A stretch of DNA of 64,000 nt from CAZDCD01 sp964503885 (GTDB lineage Bacteria; Bacteroidota; Bacteroidia; Bacteroidales; UBA10428): the NCBI GenBank assembly GCA_964503885.1, contig CAZDCD010000021.1:14150-78149 (forward strand). Reading direction: 5' to 3'. Shown here one piece after another: positions 25,815 through 33,988 of this stretch (the stretch's first letter is position 1; every line of letters starts with the position of its first letter). A program made the position numbers and the translations under genes. The notes beneath the pieces were generated by a model. That model searched no databases, was not told where the DNA came from, and was given only the letters and a program-made list of their open reading frames with translations.

Positions 25815-26351
25815 TTACCGTTCAATTTCAAGAAGCACTTCGTCCTTGGCCACGGAATCGTTCTGCTTTACAAGGATCTTTTTTACTTTTCCTGCTACAT
25901 GGGAACTGATCTCGTTTTGCATTTTCATGGCTTCGAGTATGAGTATGGGTTCGCCTTCTTTAACTTCTGCGTTTTCCTCAACCAGCAGATCGATTATCTT
26001 GCCGGGCATGGGAGCCATTATTATTTCTATTTTACTTTGAGTCTGATGCTTGTCGAGGTATTTCTTTCGTTTGTACGAAATGGGGGATTCAATAGAAAAT
26101 GAATATGTTACTCCATTTAAAAGAACAGTATACCGGTTTTGGTTGATTTCGATGATCTCGGCAAGATATTTTTTGTTTTTGTATACCAGGTAGGTAAATC
26201 CGTCTTCGTTCTCAAAGATTTTAATGTCGACCTTTTTGCTGTTGATCTGGACTTCTTCTGAGAATGGATTTTCGATTTTGTATTTTTTATCTTTCGGCGT
26301 TACCGCGATGAACTCAATGGAATTCTTTTTCTTTCTCGAATACAGTTTCAT
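25815..26351 (-). CDS. Biotin carboxyl carrier subunit of acyl-CoA carboxylase
   Basis: A 178-residue protein. The C-terminal biotinyl domain (about 108-178) carries the EAMKM motif with the biotin-accepting lysine K143. The N-terminal 100 residues are a beta-rich scaffold of the kind seen in the BT domain of propionyl-CoA carboxylase. It is the last gene of a three-gene run and starts 11 bases after the biotin carboxylase stop. It carries carboxybiotin from that subunit to the carboxyltransferase encoded first in the run. Confidence 0.88.
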   Translation of the reverse strand: MKLYSRKKKNSIEFIAVTPKDKKYKIENPFSEEVQINSKKVDIKIFENEDGFTYLVYKNKKYLAEIIEINQNRYTVLLNGVTYSFSIESPISYKRKKYLDKHQTQSKIEIIMAPMPGKIIDLLVEENAEVKEGEPILILEAMKMQNEISSHVAGKVKKILVKQNDSVAKDEVLLEIER

Positions 26352-26362
26352 GAACCAGACTT

Positions 26363-27868
26363 TTAAAGTGACTTGATTCGTTTATTTAATACCCAGGGAC
26401 TGATGTTTTTACCTTGTTCAAAATTAACAAAAGTGGTTCGTTCGGTTTCAAGCTGGGCAGCAAAATCGAATGCAGCAACATATGCAGCCAGCATTTCATC
26501 ATCGGGTTCCTGATAATACAATACATCCATTTCTTTTTCAATGAACGAGGTATTGAAGTCGCCTTTTTTGAACTTTTTATTGTGTAACACCTTAATACAA
26601 AATGGTATGGTAGTTTTAATACCTTTGATCCAGAATTTTTTCAGGGCATGAATTGAGGAGGTAATGACCTTTTCCCTGTTTTCGGCATGAACAATCAGTT
26701 TGGCGATCATCGAATCGTAGTATGGGGTAACGATGGACATATCTGTTACACCGGTATCAATGCGGATATTTTTGCTGCGGGGATAGATGATCTTTTCAAT
26801 GGTGCCCAGGCTCGGTGAAAATCCACCCTGCACGTCTTCGGCGTTTATCCTGAATTCCATTGCCCAACCGTTGAGCTTTATATCATTCTGTTTAAAGGGC
26901 AGCTTTTCATTCTGGGCAATCCTTATCTGCAGTTCGATCAAATCAATACCGGTTACCATTTCGGTTACCGGGTGTTCAACCTGGATCCGCGTATTCATTT
27001 CCATGAAGTAAAACTTCTTATCATCATCGAGGAGGAACTCAACGGTCCCTGCGCTGTAATATTCCACCGCTTCTGCAATCTTTATCGCTGACTCACCCAT
27101 TTCCTTCCTGTGTTTCTCGGACAATGCCGAGGATGGTGATTCCTCCAGCAGCTTCTGGTGCTTGCGTTGAATGGAGCATTCGCGTTCACCGAGATGGATG
27201 TAATTCCCGTGTTTATCGCCAAAGACCTGAAATTCGATATGCCTCGGATTGCGCACATATTTCTCGATAAATACCGAAGGATCGTTGAAAGCCTTTTCTG
27301 CTTCTGAGGTGGCCATCTTGAACATCTTCTCCATCTGTGATGGCTTTTCAATGATGCGCATCCCCCTCCCGCCTCCTCCGGCAGCAGCTTTAAGAATGAC
27401 AGGATAACCAATTTTTCCTGCAATTTCAGTGGCCTCGCGGGCATCTTTGACATTGCCCAGGCTGCCTTTCAGCAACGGAACTTTATACTTTGTAGCTATC
27501 TGTTTGGCAATGGTTTTATTCCCCATTTTGTAAATAGCTGAAGCAGAAGGTCCTACAAAATTAATGTGTTCTTCTTCACAACGCTTGGCAAAATAAGGAC
27601 TTTCAGCAAGGAATCCATAACCCGGATGAATTGCATCGATCTTTGCCGATTTTGCAGCTCCGATCAACCTTTCAATATCAAGGAATTCGGGAAGCTCCTC
27701 CACGCTTTCTGTAAAATCAATGATCTCATCGACTGCCTTGAGGTAAAATGCGGATGGTTCTTTGGAGGTTTTGATGCCATATGTTTTAATCCCCATTTTG
27801 GAAGCAGTACTTGCAATTCTCATGGCTATCTCGCCCCGGTTAGCAATAAGCAGGCTTTTAATTTTCAT
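26363..27868 (-). CDS. Biotin carboxylase subunit of acyl-CoA carboxylase
   Basis: A 501-residue ATP-grasp enzyme that carboxylates biotin with ATP and bicarbonate. The order is a preATP-grasp domain (IANRGEIAMRIASTA), an ATP-grasp domain with the glycine-rich loop AAAGGGGRGM (about 160-170), and a C-terminal domain. EMNTRIQVEHPVTE (about 289-302) holds the family active-site residues. The length is slightly above that of AccC because of an extended C-terminal tail, as in PccA-type subunits. The biotin carrier is a separate gene 11 bases downstream. With the carboxyltransferase upstream this makes a complete enzyme, and no sodium-pump subunits are present, so the complex should be a soluble, ATP-driven carboxylase. 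Confidence 0.92.
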   Translation of the reverse strand: MKIKSLLIANRGEIAMRIASTASKMGIKTYGIKTSKEPSAFYLKAVDEIIDFTESVEELPEFLDIERLIGAAKSAKIDAIHPGYGFLAESPYFAKRCEEEHINFVGPSASAIYKMGNKTIAKQIATKYKVPLLKGSLGNVKDAREATEIAGKIGYPVILKAAAGGGGRGMRIIEKPSQMEKMFKMATSEAEKAFNDPSVFIEKYVRNPRHIEFQVFGDKHGNYIHLGERECSIQRKHQKLLEESPSSALSEKHRKEMGESAIKIAEAVEYYSAGTVEFLLDDDKKFYFMEMNTRIQVEHPVTEMVTGIDLIELQIRIAQNEKLPFKQNDIKLNGWAMEFRINAEDVQGGFSPSLGTIEKIIYPRSKNIRIDTGVTDMSIVTPYYDSMIAKLIVHAENREKVITSSIHALKKFWIKGIKTTIPFCIKVLHNKKFKKGDFNTSFIEKEMDVLYYQEPDDEMLAAYVAAFDFAAQLETERTTFVNFEQGKNISPWVLNKRIKSL

Positions 27869-27991
27869 TCTGATGGATTCTTGTAATGCTTTTCCTGTAC
27901 TTCAACCTCAATCTGCAATTAAGGTTATTTTTACTACAATTTCAAACATTTGTAATTAATTTTTTAACCTGCCGTAAAATTGTGTGGCTGC

Positions 27992-29548
27992 TTAAAGAGG
28001 TATATTGCCATGTTTCCTGGAAGGCACACTTACGTGTTTGTTATCAAGTGCTTCAAATGATGAAATGAGCTTTTTCCTGGTAATCGCAGGATCGATGACT
28101 TCATCGATATACCCCTTGGCATCAGCCACATATGGATTTGCTATCTCATCACGGTATTTTATGGCAAGTTCTTTTTTCAGTTTGGCCGGATCATCGGATT
28201 CCAGCAGTTCACGCCTGTATAAGATCGATACAGCTCCTTCGGGTCCCATTACTGCTATTTCAGCGGTCGGCCATGCATAATTAAAGTCTCCGCCAAGGTT
28301 TTTACTGTTCATCACACAGTATGCACCCCCGTATGATTTGCGAAGGATTACTGTGATCTTGGGCACCGTAGAGTCAGCATAGGCGTACAGCAGTTTTGCA
28401 CCATGCCTGATGATGCCGCTATGTTCCTGATCGATCCCCGGCAGAAATCCGGGTACATCTTCAAGTGTAAGGATCGGGATATTGAATGCATCGCAGAAAC
28501 GGATAAACCGGGCCGCTTTCACAGAAGAGTTGATGTCAAGAGTACCCGCAAGAACTTTCGGCTGGTTTGCTATTATTCCTATGGTTTTCCCTTTAAGCCG
28601 TCCGTAACCGACAACAATATTCTGGGCAAAACCTTCCGATATTTCAAAGAATGTTCCCTTGTCGACAAGGAGATTAATCACTTCCTTAATATCATACGGT
28701 TTATTCGGATCATCAGGGACTACTTCACGCAAGTGTTCTTCAAGCCGGTCTTCGGTATCCCCGGTATCGATAAAGGGAGGGTTTTCAAGGTTGTTGGACG
28801 GCAGGTACGATAAGAGTTTCTGCAGGCCCCTAATGGTATTCTCCTCATCTTCGTGCACGATATGGCATACGCCGCTTTTTTTCATATGCACCATTGCACC
28901 GCCGAGATCGTCAAAAGAAACGTTTTCGTTCAGAACCTCTTTTACCACATTCGGACCGGTTACGAACATATAACTTGTTTTGTTGGTCATGAACACAAAA
29001 TCGGTTATTGAAGGGGAATACACAGCACCTCCCGCTGCAGGTCCCATGATCACTGATATCTGTGGGATAACACCGGATGACCTCACATTCCGGCTGAAAA
29101 TGCCGGCATATCCGGCCAGACTGGCAACACCTTCCTGAATTCTGGCGCCTCCGGAATCGATCAGTCCTATAATCGGGGCGCCCATTTTCAGTGCCATTTC
29201 CTGAATTTTCATTATTTTCTGGGCATGAACCGATCCGAGCGATCCTCCCATCACTGTAAAATCCTGGGAATATGCAAAAGCCAGTCTTCCGTTTATTTGC
29301 CCGTGGCCAATGATTACGCCGTCGCCATACGCTGTGATTATCTTTCCAAATTCACCCCCAGCAGGAGCGGCGGTTGAATAAGCGTCAATTTCCTCAAATG
29401 AATCCTGGTCAAAAAGCAGATCGATCCTTTCCATTGCAGTAAGCTTGCCTTTCGCATGCTGTCTTTTTGCTGCAACTTCACCCTGCTGCTGGTCATATTC
29501 TTCCTGCCTTTCAATGAATTTTTTAAATAGTTTTCCACTTACGTCCAT
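27992..29548 (-). CDS. Acyl-CoA carboxylase carboxyltransferase (propionyl-CoA type)
   Basis: A 518-residue carboxyltransferase of the PccB/MmdA family, which moves CO2 from carboxybiotin to propionyl-CoA to give methylmalonyl-CoA, or the reverse. Both crotonase-like halves are present. GSLGSVHAQK and IDSGGARIQEGV form the acyl-CoA oxyanion region of the N-terminal half, and the C-terminal half has the matching GGAYCVMNS segment for carboxybiotin. It is the first gene of an operon with biotin carboxylase and carrier. MeaB at 49-50 kb supports methylmalonyl-CoA chemistry in this organism. Acetyl-CoA as substrate is less likely because the subunit is a fused alpha/beta type. Confidence 0.9.
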   Translation of the reverse strand: MDVSGKLFKKFIERQEEYDQQQGEVAAKRQHAKGKLTAMERIDLLFDQDSFEEIDAYSTAAPAGGEFGKIITAYGDGVIIGHGQINGRLAFAYSQDFTVMGGSLGSVHAQKIMKIQEMALKMGAPIIGLIDSGGARIQEGVASLAGYAGIFSRNVRSSGVIPQISVIMGPAAGGAVYSPSITDFVFMTNKTSYMFVTGPNVVKEVLNENVSFDDLGGAMVHMKKSGVCHIVHEDEENTIRGLQKLLSYLPSNNLENPPFIDTGDTEDRLEEHLREVVPDDPNKPYDIKEVINLLVDKGTFFEISEGFAQNIVVGYGRLKGKTIGIIANQPKVLAGTLDINSSVKAARFIRFCDAFNIPILTLEDVPGFLPGIDQEHSGIIRHGAKLLYAYADSTVPKITVILRKSYGGAYCVMNSKNLGGDFNYAWPTAEIAVMGPEGAVSILYRRELLESDDPAKLKKELAIKYRDEIANPYVADAKGYIDEVIDPAITRKKLISSFEALDNKHVSVPSRKHGNIPL

Positions 29549-29879
29549 GAAAGATGAATTAGTTATACCTGATTAAATGTAAATAAACGATGAGCAGTAA
29601 TAATGCTTTTACCGGTGGGTATTATGTTTATCGAAAAATGCACCAACACTCAAGTTAGTTTCGGGTACAAATTTAATAATATTTTACTGATATCATCAAA
29701 ATCTTATTCTTAAGGCTTTCCGGGCCTGATAGAAAACGCACTGATATAATGATAGTTACAACTGTATGGAATTTTTACTATCGGGTTATGCACCTGTAAA
29801 CAGATCTCAGGAAAATAATGGCAACATTCTTAAATTCAGCCTGATATGGCAGATACAGCCGGATGGCAATTGCCGGATC
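29549..29879. other. Carboxylase operon leader and upstream spacer
   Basis: This 331-base stretch holds the promoter of the carboxylase operon described separately and a leader of about 110 bases. I see no ORF and no known riboswitch. The remainder is AT-rich. Confidence 0.4.
29668..29700 (-). promoter_or_regulatory. Promoter of the acyl-CoA carboxylase operon
   Basis: On the minus strand TAAATTTG (29675-29668) matches the -7 element and TTTG (29700-29697) lies 21 bases upstream as the -33 element. Transcription would start near 29661 and give a 5' leader of about 110 bases. Confidence 0.6.
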
Positions 29880-30761
29880 TTATTTTAATTTAAAGTGTAT
29901 GGGTAGTGTTATCGTCACATCGATTTTTTTACCGTCTCTTTTCCCGGGGATCCATTTGGGGGACTCATGCAACACGCGCACGGCTTCATCATTAAAATAA
30001 TCCTTGTCACGCTTTACAAGCCTGATGTGGCTGAGATTTCCCTCACTGTCGATGGTGAATTTTACTTCAACAAGGCCTTCTTCATTATTTACCCTGGCCG
30101 AGTCGGGATAGTTCAGCTTTTCAAGAACGAAGAATTTGAATCCTTCGGGATTGCCCGTGAAACGTGGCATAATAAAATAATCGAAATAGGTGGTATCTTT
30201 TCCCTCGGTGGTAAAACACTTACCGCGCAAGAGCTTGTTGTTTTTATAGATATCTTTTCTGATCGGCTTACCATTTTTATAGTACGTAATAAATTCCCCG
30301 TTTTTCAACCCATTTTTGTATTCTACCGTTTTAGCCAGGTTTCCTTCTTCATCCCAGTTTTTTTCAGTTCCTTCAAGAATCCCATGCCTGTATGTCATTT
30401 CTGATTTCAACTGACCGCCGGGATACCATTCCCGGTAAACGCCGTGCAGCCTGTTCTGTTCAAAATAGCACTCGATATGTTTGTCGCCGTTTTCATACCA
30501 ATAGGTAAATCCCCCGATCTTAAAATCGGGATTGATTGAACGGAAGGCGCCTTCCATCTGAAGATTCCCTGAAACATAATAATCGTTTACGATGAACCGG
30601 ATGCGATTGGTATCGATGGCAACCAGCCTGAAATACGTTGCAGCTTCCCTGGAAGACTGATTCCACTGGTTATCGTAATAAATCGTGTCCGCAGCATTCT
30701 GCGACGATACCGGCCGGTACAATGTCATCAGCAAAATGACACTATAAATAAATTTGCTCAT
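29880..30761 (-). CDS. Secreted MORN-repeat protein with TonB C-terminal domain
   Basis: A 293-residue protein with a signal peptide (MSKFIYSVILLMTLYRPVSS). Residues about 85-195 contain repeats of the MORN/YwqK type (GVYREWYPGGQLKSEMTYR, GEFITYYKNGKPIRKDIYK). The C-terminal 80 residues are a TonB_C domain (EGLVEVKFTIDSEGNLSHIRL ... SPKWIPGKRDGK). It lacks the N-terminal membrane anchor and the proline-rich span of real TonB, so it is probably a periplasmic or surface scaffold rather than an energy transducer. No outer-membrane receptor gene is adjacent. Confidence 0.8.
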   Translation of the reverse strand: MSKFIYSVILLMTLYRPVSSQNAADTIYYDNQWNQSSREAATYFRLVAIDTNRIRFIVNDYYVSGNLQMEGAFRSINPDFKIGGFTYWYENGDKHIECYFEQNRLHGVYREWYPGGQLKSEMTYRHGILEGTEKNWDEEGNLAKTVEYKNGLKNGEFITYYKNGKPIRKDIYKNNKLLRGKCFTTEGKDTTYFDYFIMPRFTGNPEGFKFFVLEKLNYPDSARVNNEEGLVEVKFTIDSEGNLSHIRLVKRDKDYFNDEAVRVLHESPKWIPGKRDGKKIDVTITLPIHFKLK

Positions 30762-30889
30762 ATGTGGTTTTAAAATATAAATATAAACGATTTACACTAC
30801 AAAAAGTTACTTCATTCCCATAAGGTTTGCAAAGTATTGAATTTTCCGAAATACCTGTCTGATGTCAACCATTTTTAAAAAGTGTTGTT

Positions 30890-32029
30890 ATGCATATGAC
30901 GAATGCACAAATTAGCTTTTTTAACCCGGGTTCACTCCAGGATAGCCTGGTTCTCTCAAAATATATTGTCCCGATGAGTTGTACAAACTGTCAGATTCAC
31001 AAACAATCCACCTCAAATTCCGGCGACCGGCATATTCCGGAGGCAGTATTAAGCAGTTGCAATAAACTCGATGTTTTCGACTGGCTGAAGAATATACCCG
31101 ATGAAGTCAGGTCTGATCTGACTGAGGTAAAATTCAAGAATACACGTAAAGAATTTTATGCAAATACAAACCATATTACGATCAAGCGTGGAGATATTAT
31201 TGTCCTCGAAGCGGATAAAGGATTCGATGTCGGTGTTGTTTCACTGACAGGAAGGCTCGCTGAGAAGCAGTTCGAACTGAAAATAAAGAACCGTGCGAAT
31301 TATGAGCCTAAAAAAATATACAGAAAAGCCACAGGCACCGACCTGCAGAAATGGTATTCGGCCAAAGAGCTTGAAAATCCTGTTTTGATCCGTGCAAAAA
31401 AGATCATAAGGGAACTTCACCTCAATATGAAATTAAGCGACGTGGAATACCGGGGTGATAAAGAGAAAGCAACTTTTTACTACATAGCCGATGAACGGGT
31501 AGATTTCAGGGAACTGATTAAGGTGTTTGCAGAAGAGTTTAAGGTTAGGATCGAAATGAAACAGATCGGAGCCCGGCAGGAAGCTGCGAGAATAGGCGGC
31601 ATTGGTTCATGCGGAAGAGAACTGTGCTGTTCCACATGGCGCACCGATCTTGCCACGGTTACACTTCAGGCCATTAAATACCAGGACCTGCCTCTGAATG
31701 CCCAACGTTTTGCCGGCCAATGCGGCAAACTGAAATGTTGCCTGATGTATGAGCTCGACACATATATTGAGAACCGGAAGGAATTTCCAAAAGAACTCCT
31801 CGAACTTGAAACGGCCGGTGGCATTCTTTACCGGCATAAGATAGACGCCCTGAACAAGATCGTCTGGTATTCGTCGCAACCGGATTCACCTGTGAACATC
31901 ATTCCCCTCTCTCTTGACAAGGTTAAGGAAATCATCATGAGCAACAAAAAGGGGATCAGGCCCGGGATTGATGTTCAGAAATCAGGGATTAACCCCGCAA
32001 TGGAACTGGAGGCTCATGAAGATGAATAG
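30890..32029 (+). CDS. PSP1-domain protein, RicT/YaaT family
   Basis: A 379-residue cytoplasmic protein. The PSP1 domain carries the cysteine motifs GSCGRELCCSTW (about 243-254) and AGQCGKLKCCLMYE (about 279-292), which are typical of RicT. In Bacillus, RicT with RicA and RicF binds iron-sulfur clusters and steers RNase Y and development. No RicA or RicF homologue is seen here, and in Bacteroidetes the role is unknown. A shorter start at 30974 (MSCTNCQIHKQ) adds an N-terminal cysteine pair directly after Met and may be the true start, because the 28 residues before it look unconserved. It is a single gene with its own spacer on both sides. Confidence 0.83.
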   Translation: MHMTNAQISFFNPGSLQDSLVLSKYIVPMSCTNCQIHKQSTSNSGDRHIPEAVLSSCNKLDVFDWLKNIPDEVRSDLTEVKFKNTRKEFYANTNHITIKRGDIIVLEADKGFDVGVVSLTGRLAEKQFELKIKNRANYEPKKIYRKATGTDLQKWYSAKELENPVLIRAKKIIRELHLNMKLSDVEYRGDKEKATFYYIADERVDFRELIKVFAEEFKVRIEMKQIGARQEAARIGGIGSCGRELCCSTWRTDLATVTLQAIKYQDLPLNAQRFAGQCGKLKCCLMYELDTYIENRKEFPKELLELETAGGILYRHKIDALNKIVWYSSQPDSPVNIIPLSLDKVKEIIMSNKKGIRPGIDVQKSGINPAMELEAHEDE

Positions 32030-32344
32030 CATTAAAAAATTTTCATGATTTCCCGGATTTGACGCAACCTTTTGCCTCGATTTTTCATCTGAGCATTACA
32101 TGGTAAAACCAGGCAGCCGATTTGTCAGTTTGACTGGTAAATCTTACCCATTAAATATGTACTCAGGGTGTTTTAACGTGTTGCTATGGATAAGTCCGTA
32201 AAGAATTTCAGAACCAGTAATGGCTGAGAACGCTACCTAAAAATATCAAAAAACATTCATCAGTAAGTAGGGTGAGTGAATAGTTATGCAAAATTAGTGT
32301 TTGTTAAAACCTTGAAGGAGAAATTCTTCAAGGTTTTTTTGTGA
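32030..32344. other. Convergent spacer with bidirectional terminator
   Basis: Most of this stretch of 315 bases between the RicT-like gene and purD shows no gene, RNA or repeat that I can recognise. The last 40 bases hold the terminator listed separately. Confidence 0.4.
32307..32340. terminator. Bidirectional Rho-independent terminator
   Basis: AAAACCTTGAAG pairs with CTTCAAGGTTTT around the loop GAGAAATT, with a T-run on the plus side and an A-run on the other. It serves the RicT-like gene and the convergent purD. Confidence 0.8.
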
Positions 32345-33613
32345 TCACAGGTCAAAACCAATATCCCTCCGGAAGTACTTTTTATCGAAGCTGATCAGTC
32401 CGGCATTGGTGTAACACTTTTGAAGCGCTTCATTTTTATCCTTTCCGTAAGCGGTCACGGATAAAACCCTGCCTCCGTTTGTTACCACAGTGTTGTTTAC
32501 TGCTTTTGTCCCCGCATGAAAGACAATGCAGCCGCCTGTACTCTCAAGGTTGAATATTTCTTTCCCCTTTTCATATGCACCCGGATAACCGCCTGAAACA
32601 AGCATCACGGTTGCTGCGGTCTGTGGTGAAATCGCACATGTTTTTGTGGAAAGGTTTTTACCCGCCACCCCTTCAAACAGCTCAACAATATCTGAGCTGA
32701 GCCTGGGAAGGATCACCTCTGATTCGGGATCTCCAAGTCTTACGTTGTACTCAATAATATACGGGTCCCCTTTACAATTCATCAGTCCGAAAAAAAGAAA
32801 GCCCTGGTAAGGTATCCCGTCCTTTTTCAGGCCGTCAACCGTAGGCCTGATGATCCTGTCCTCCACCTTATCCAGAAATTCCCTGCCTGCAAACGGCACG
32901 GGAGAAACAGCTCCCATCCCCCCGGTATTCAGGCCGGAATCACCTTCCCCTATCCTTTTATAATCTTTTGCTTCCGGGAGTATTTTATATGAAATGCCAT
33001 CGGTTATGATAAATACGGACAATTCTATCCCGTCAAGGTATTCTTCGATGACCACGGTCTTGCCGGCCTGTCCGAATTTGCCATGCAACATAGATTGCAG
33101 CTCGTTTCTGGCTTCTGCTTCCGACTGAAGGATCAGTACCCCCTTTCCTGCAGCCAGGCCATCGGCTTTCAGGACGTAGGGAGGATTCAACTTTTCAAGG
33201 AACCGGAATCCTTCATCGATATTCTCCGAAGTAACACTCACATATTTCGCCGTTGGTATGTTATGCCTGACCATGAATTGTTTTGCAAAATCCTTGCTTC
33301 CCTCGAGCCTGGCACCCTCAGCCATAGGTCCGATCACCGGAATATGACTTAACTCGGGGTGAACGGAAAAATAATTGTGCAACCCCTTAACAAGCGGATC
33401 TTCAGGTCCGACCACCAGCATATCAATATGATTGTCTGCTGAAAACCGGCCGATCTTCTCAAAATCGTCCACGCCAATGTCTGCATTTTCACCTGCCCTG
33501 CCTGTTCCGGCGTTGCCCGGTGCTATAAATAGTTTTGTGAGCCTTTTGCTCTGAGCCATTTTCCAGGCGAGTGCATGTTCGCGCCCGCCCGAACCAATGA
33601 GTAAAATATTCAT
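32345..33613 (-). CDS. purD: Phosphoribosylamine--glycine ligase
   Basis: GAR synthetase, a purine-biosynthesis enzyme that joins phosphoribosylamine and glycine using ATP. The start MNILLIGSGGREHALAWKMA is the family signature and fixes the first codon at 33613, seven codons inside the longest ORF. The ATP-grasp domain contains VLKADGLAAGKGV (about 135-150) and the later GFLFFGLM and EYNVRLGDPE (metal-binding) motifs. The length of 422 residues is normal. On the minus strand TATGTTTG at 33639-33632 fits a -7 element just ahead of the start. It is divergent from rpmH. Confidence 0.95.
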   Translation of the reverse strand: MNILLIGSGGREHALAWKMAQSKRLTKLFIAPGNAGTGRAGENADIGVDDFEKIGRFSADNHIDMLVVGPEDPLVKGLHNYFSVHPELSHIPVIGPMAEGARLEGSKDFAKQFMVRHNIPTAKYVSVTSENIDEGFRFLEKLNPPYVLKADGLAAGKGVLILQSEAEARNELQSMLHGKFGQAGKTVVIEEYLDGIELSVFIITDGISYKILPEAKDYKRIGEGDSGLNTGGMGAVSPVPFAGREFLDKVEDRIIRPTVDGLKKDGIPYQGFLFFGLMNCKGDPYIIEYNVRLGDPESEVILPRLSSDIVELFEGVAGKNLSTKTCAISPQTAATVMLVSGGYPGAYEKGKEIFNLESTGGCIVFHAGTKAVNNTVVTNGGRVLSVTAYGKDKNEALQKCYTNAGLISFDKKYFRRDIGFDL

Positions 33614-33631
33614 GCCTTTTTTTTTCTCGCA

Positions 33632-33639
33632 CAAACATA
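33632..33639 (-). promoter_or_regulatory. purD -7 promoter element
   Basis: Read on the minus strand this is TATGTTTG, an exact TAnnTTTG match, 18 bases before the purD start at 33613. No good -33 TTTG is seen at the expected distance, so the call is moderate. Confidence 0.45.
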
Positions 33640-33699
33640 CTATTTACAGGTTATAATATAAAAAAAATCGGGTGGCAAATGAATTATCTGAACTATTTA

Positions 33700-33729
33700 T
33701 TTGCAGGATTAAAAAAAACACTACCTTTG
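33700..33729 (+). promoter_or_regulatory. Strong promoter of rpmH
   Basis: TTTG at 33700-33703 and TACCTTTG at 33722-33729 are separated by 18 bases, a textbook Bacteroidetes -33/-7 pair. The rpmH start is 42 bases downstream. Confidence 0.75.
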
Positions 33730-33771
33730 CAGACCAGTAAAACTAAACGGCAATTTTAATACGAAAGACTG

Positions 33772-33927
33772 ATGAAAAGGACATTTCAGCCATCAAACCG
33801 GAAAAGAAAAAATAAGCACGGTTTTCGTGAACGGATGTCAACGGCAAACGGCAGGAAGATATTGGCACGAAGAAGGGCAAAAGGCAGAACGAGATTAACG
33901 GTTTCTGACGAGATTGCGAAGAAATAG
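33772..33927 (+). CDS. rpmH: Ribosomal protein L34
   Basis: A short ORF of 51 codons from ATG 33772 to TAG 33925-33927. It encodes the very basic protein starting [20 protein letters not shown] and containing [19 protein letters not shown], which is unmistakably L34 of the large ribosomal subunit. Length and motif are normal. It has its own strong promoter and a terminator 25 bases after the stop, so it is a single-gene transcript. dnaA, rnpA and yidC, its neighbours in many bacteria, are not here, so this position gives no evidence for a nearby replication origin. Confidence 0.97.
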   Translation: MKRTFQPSNRKRKNKHGFRERMSTANGRKILARRRAKGRTRLTVSDEIAKK

Positions 33928-33951
33928 ATCCAAAGATCAGGGATATTTTCA

Positions 33952-33983
33952 GGGTGGAATGCACAACGTTTTCCACCCTTTTT
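33952..33983. terminator. Terminator between rpmH and gcvP
   Basis: GGGTGGAA (33952-33959) pairs with TTCCACCC (33971-33978) and is followed by TTTTT. It lies between convergent genes and probably works in both directions. Confidence 0.8.
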
Positions 33984-33988
33984 ATTTC

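Noticed and set aside
33772..33927. Replication origin near rpmH
   Set aside because: No dnaA, rnpA, yidC, DnaA-box cluster or AT-rich unwinding region was seen around rpmH.
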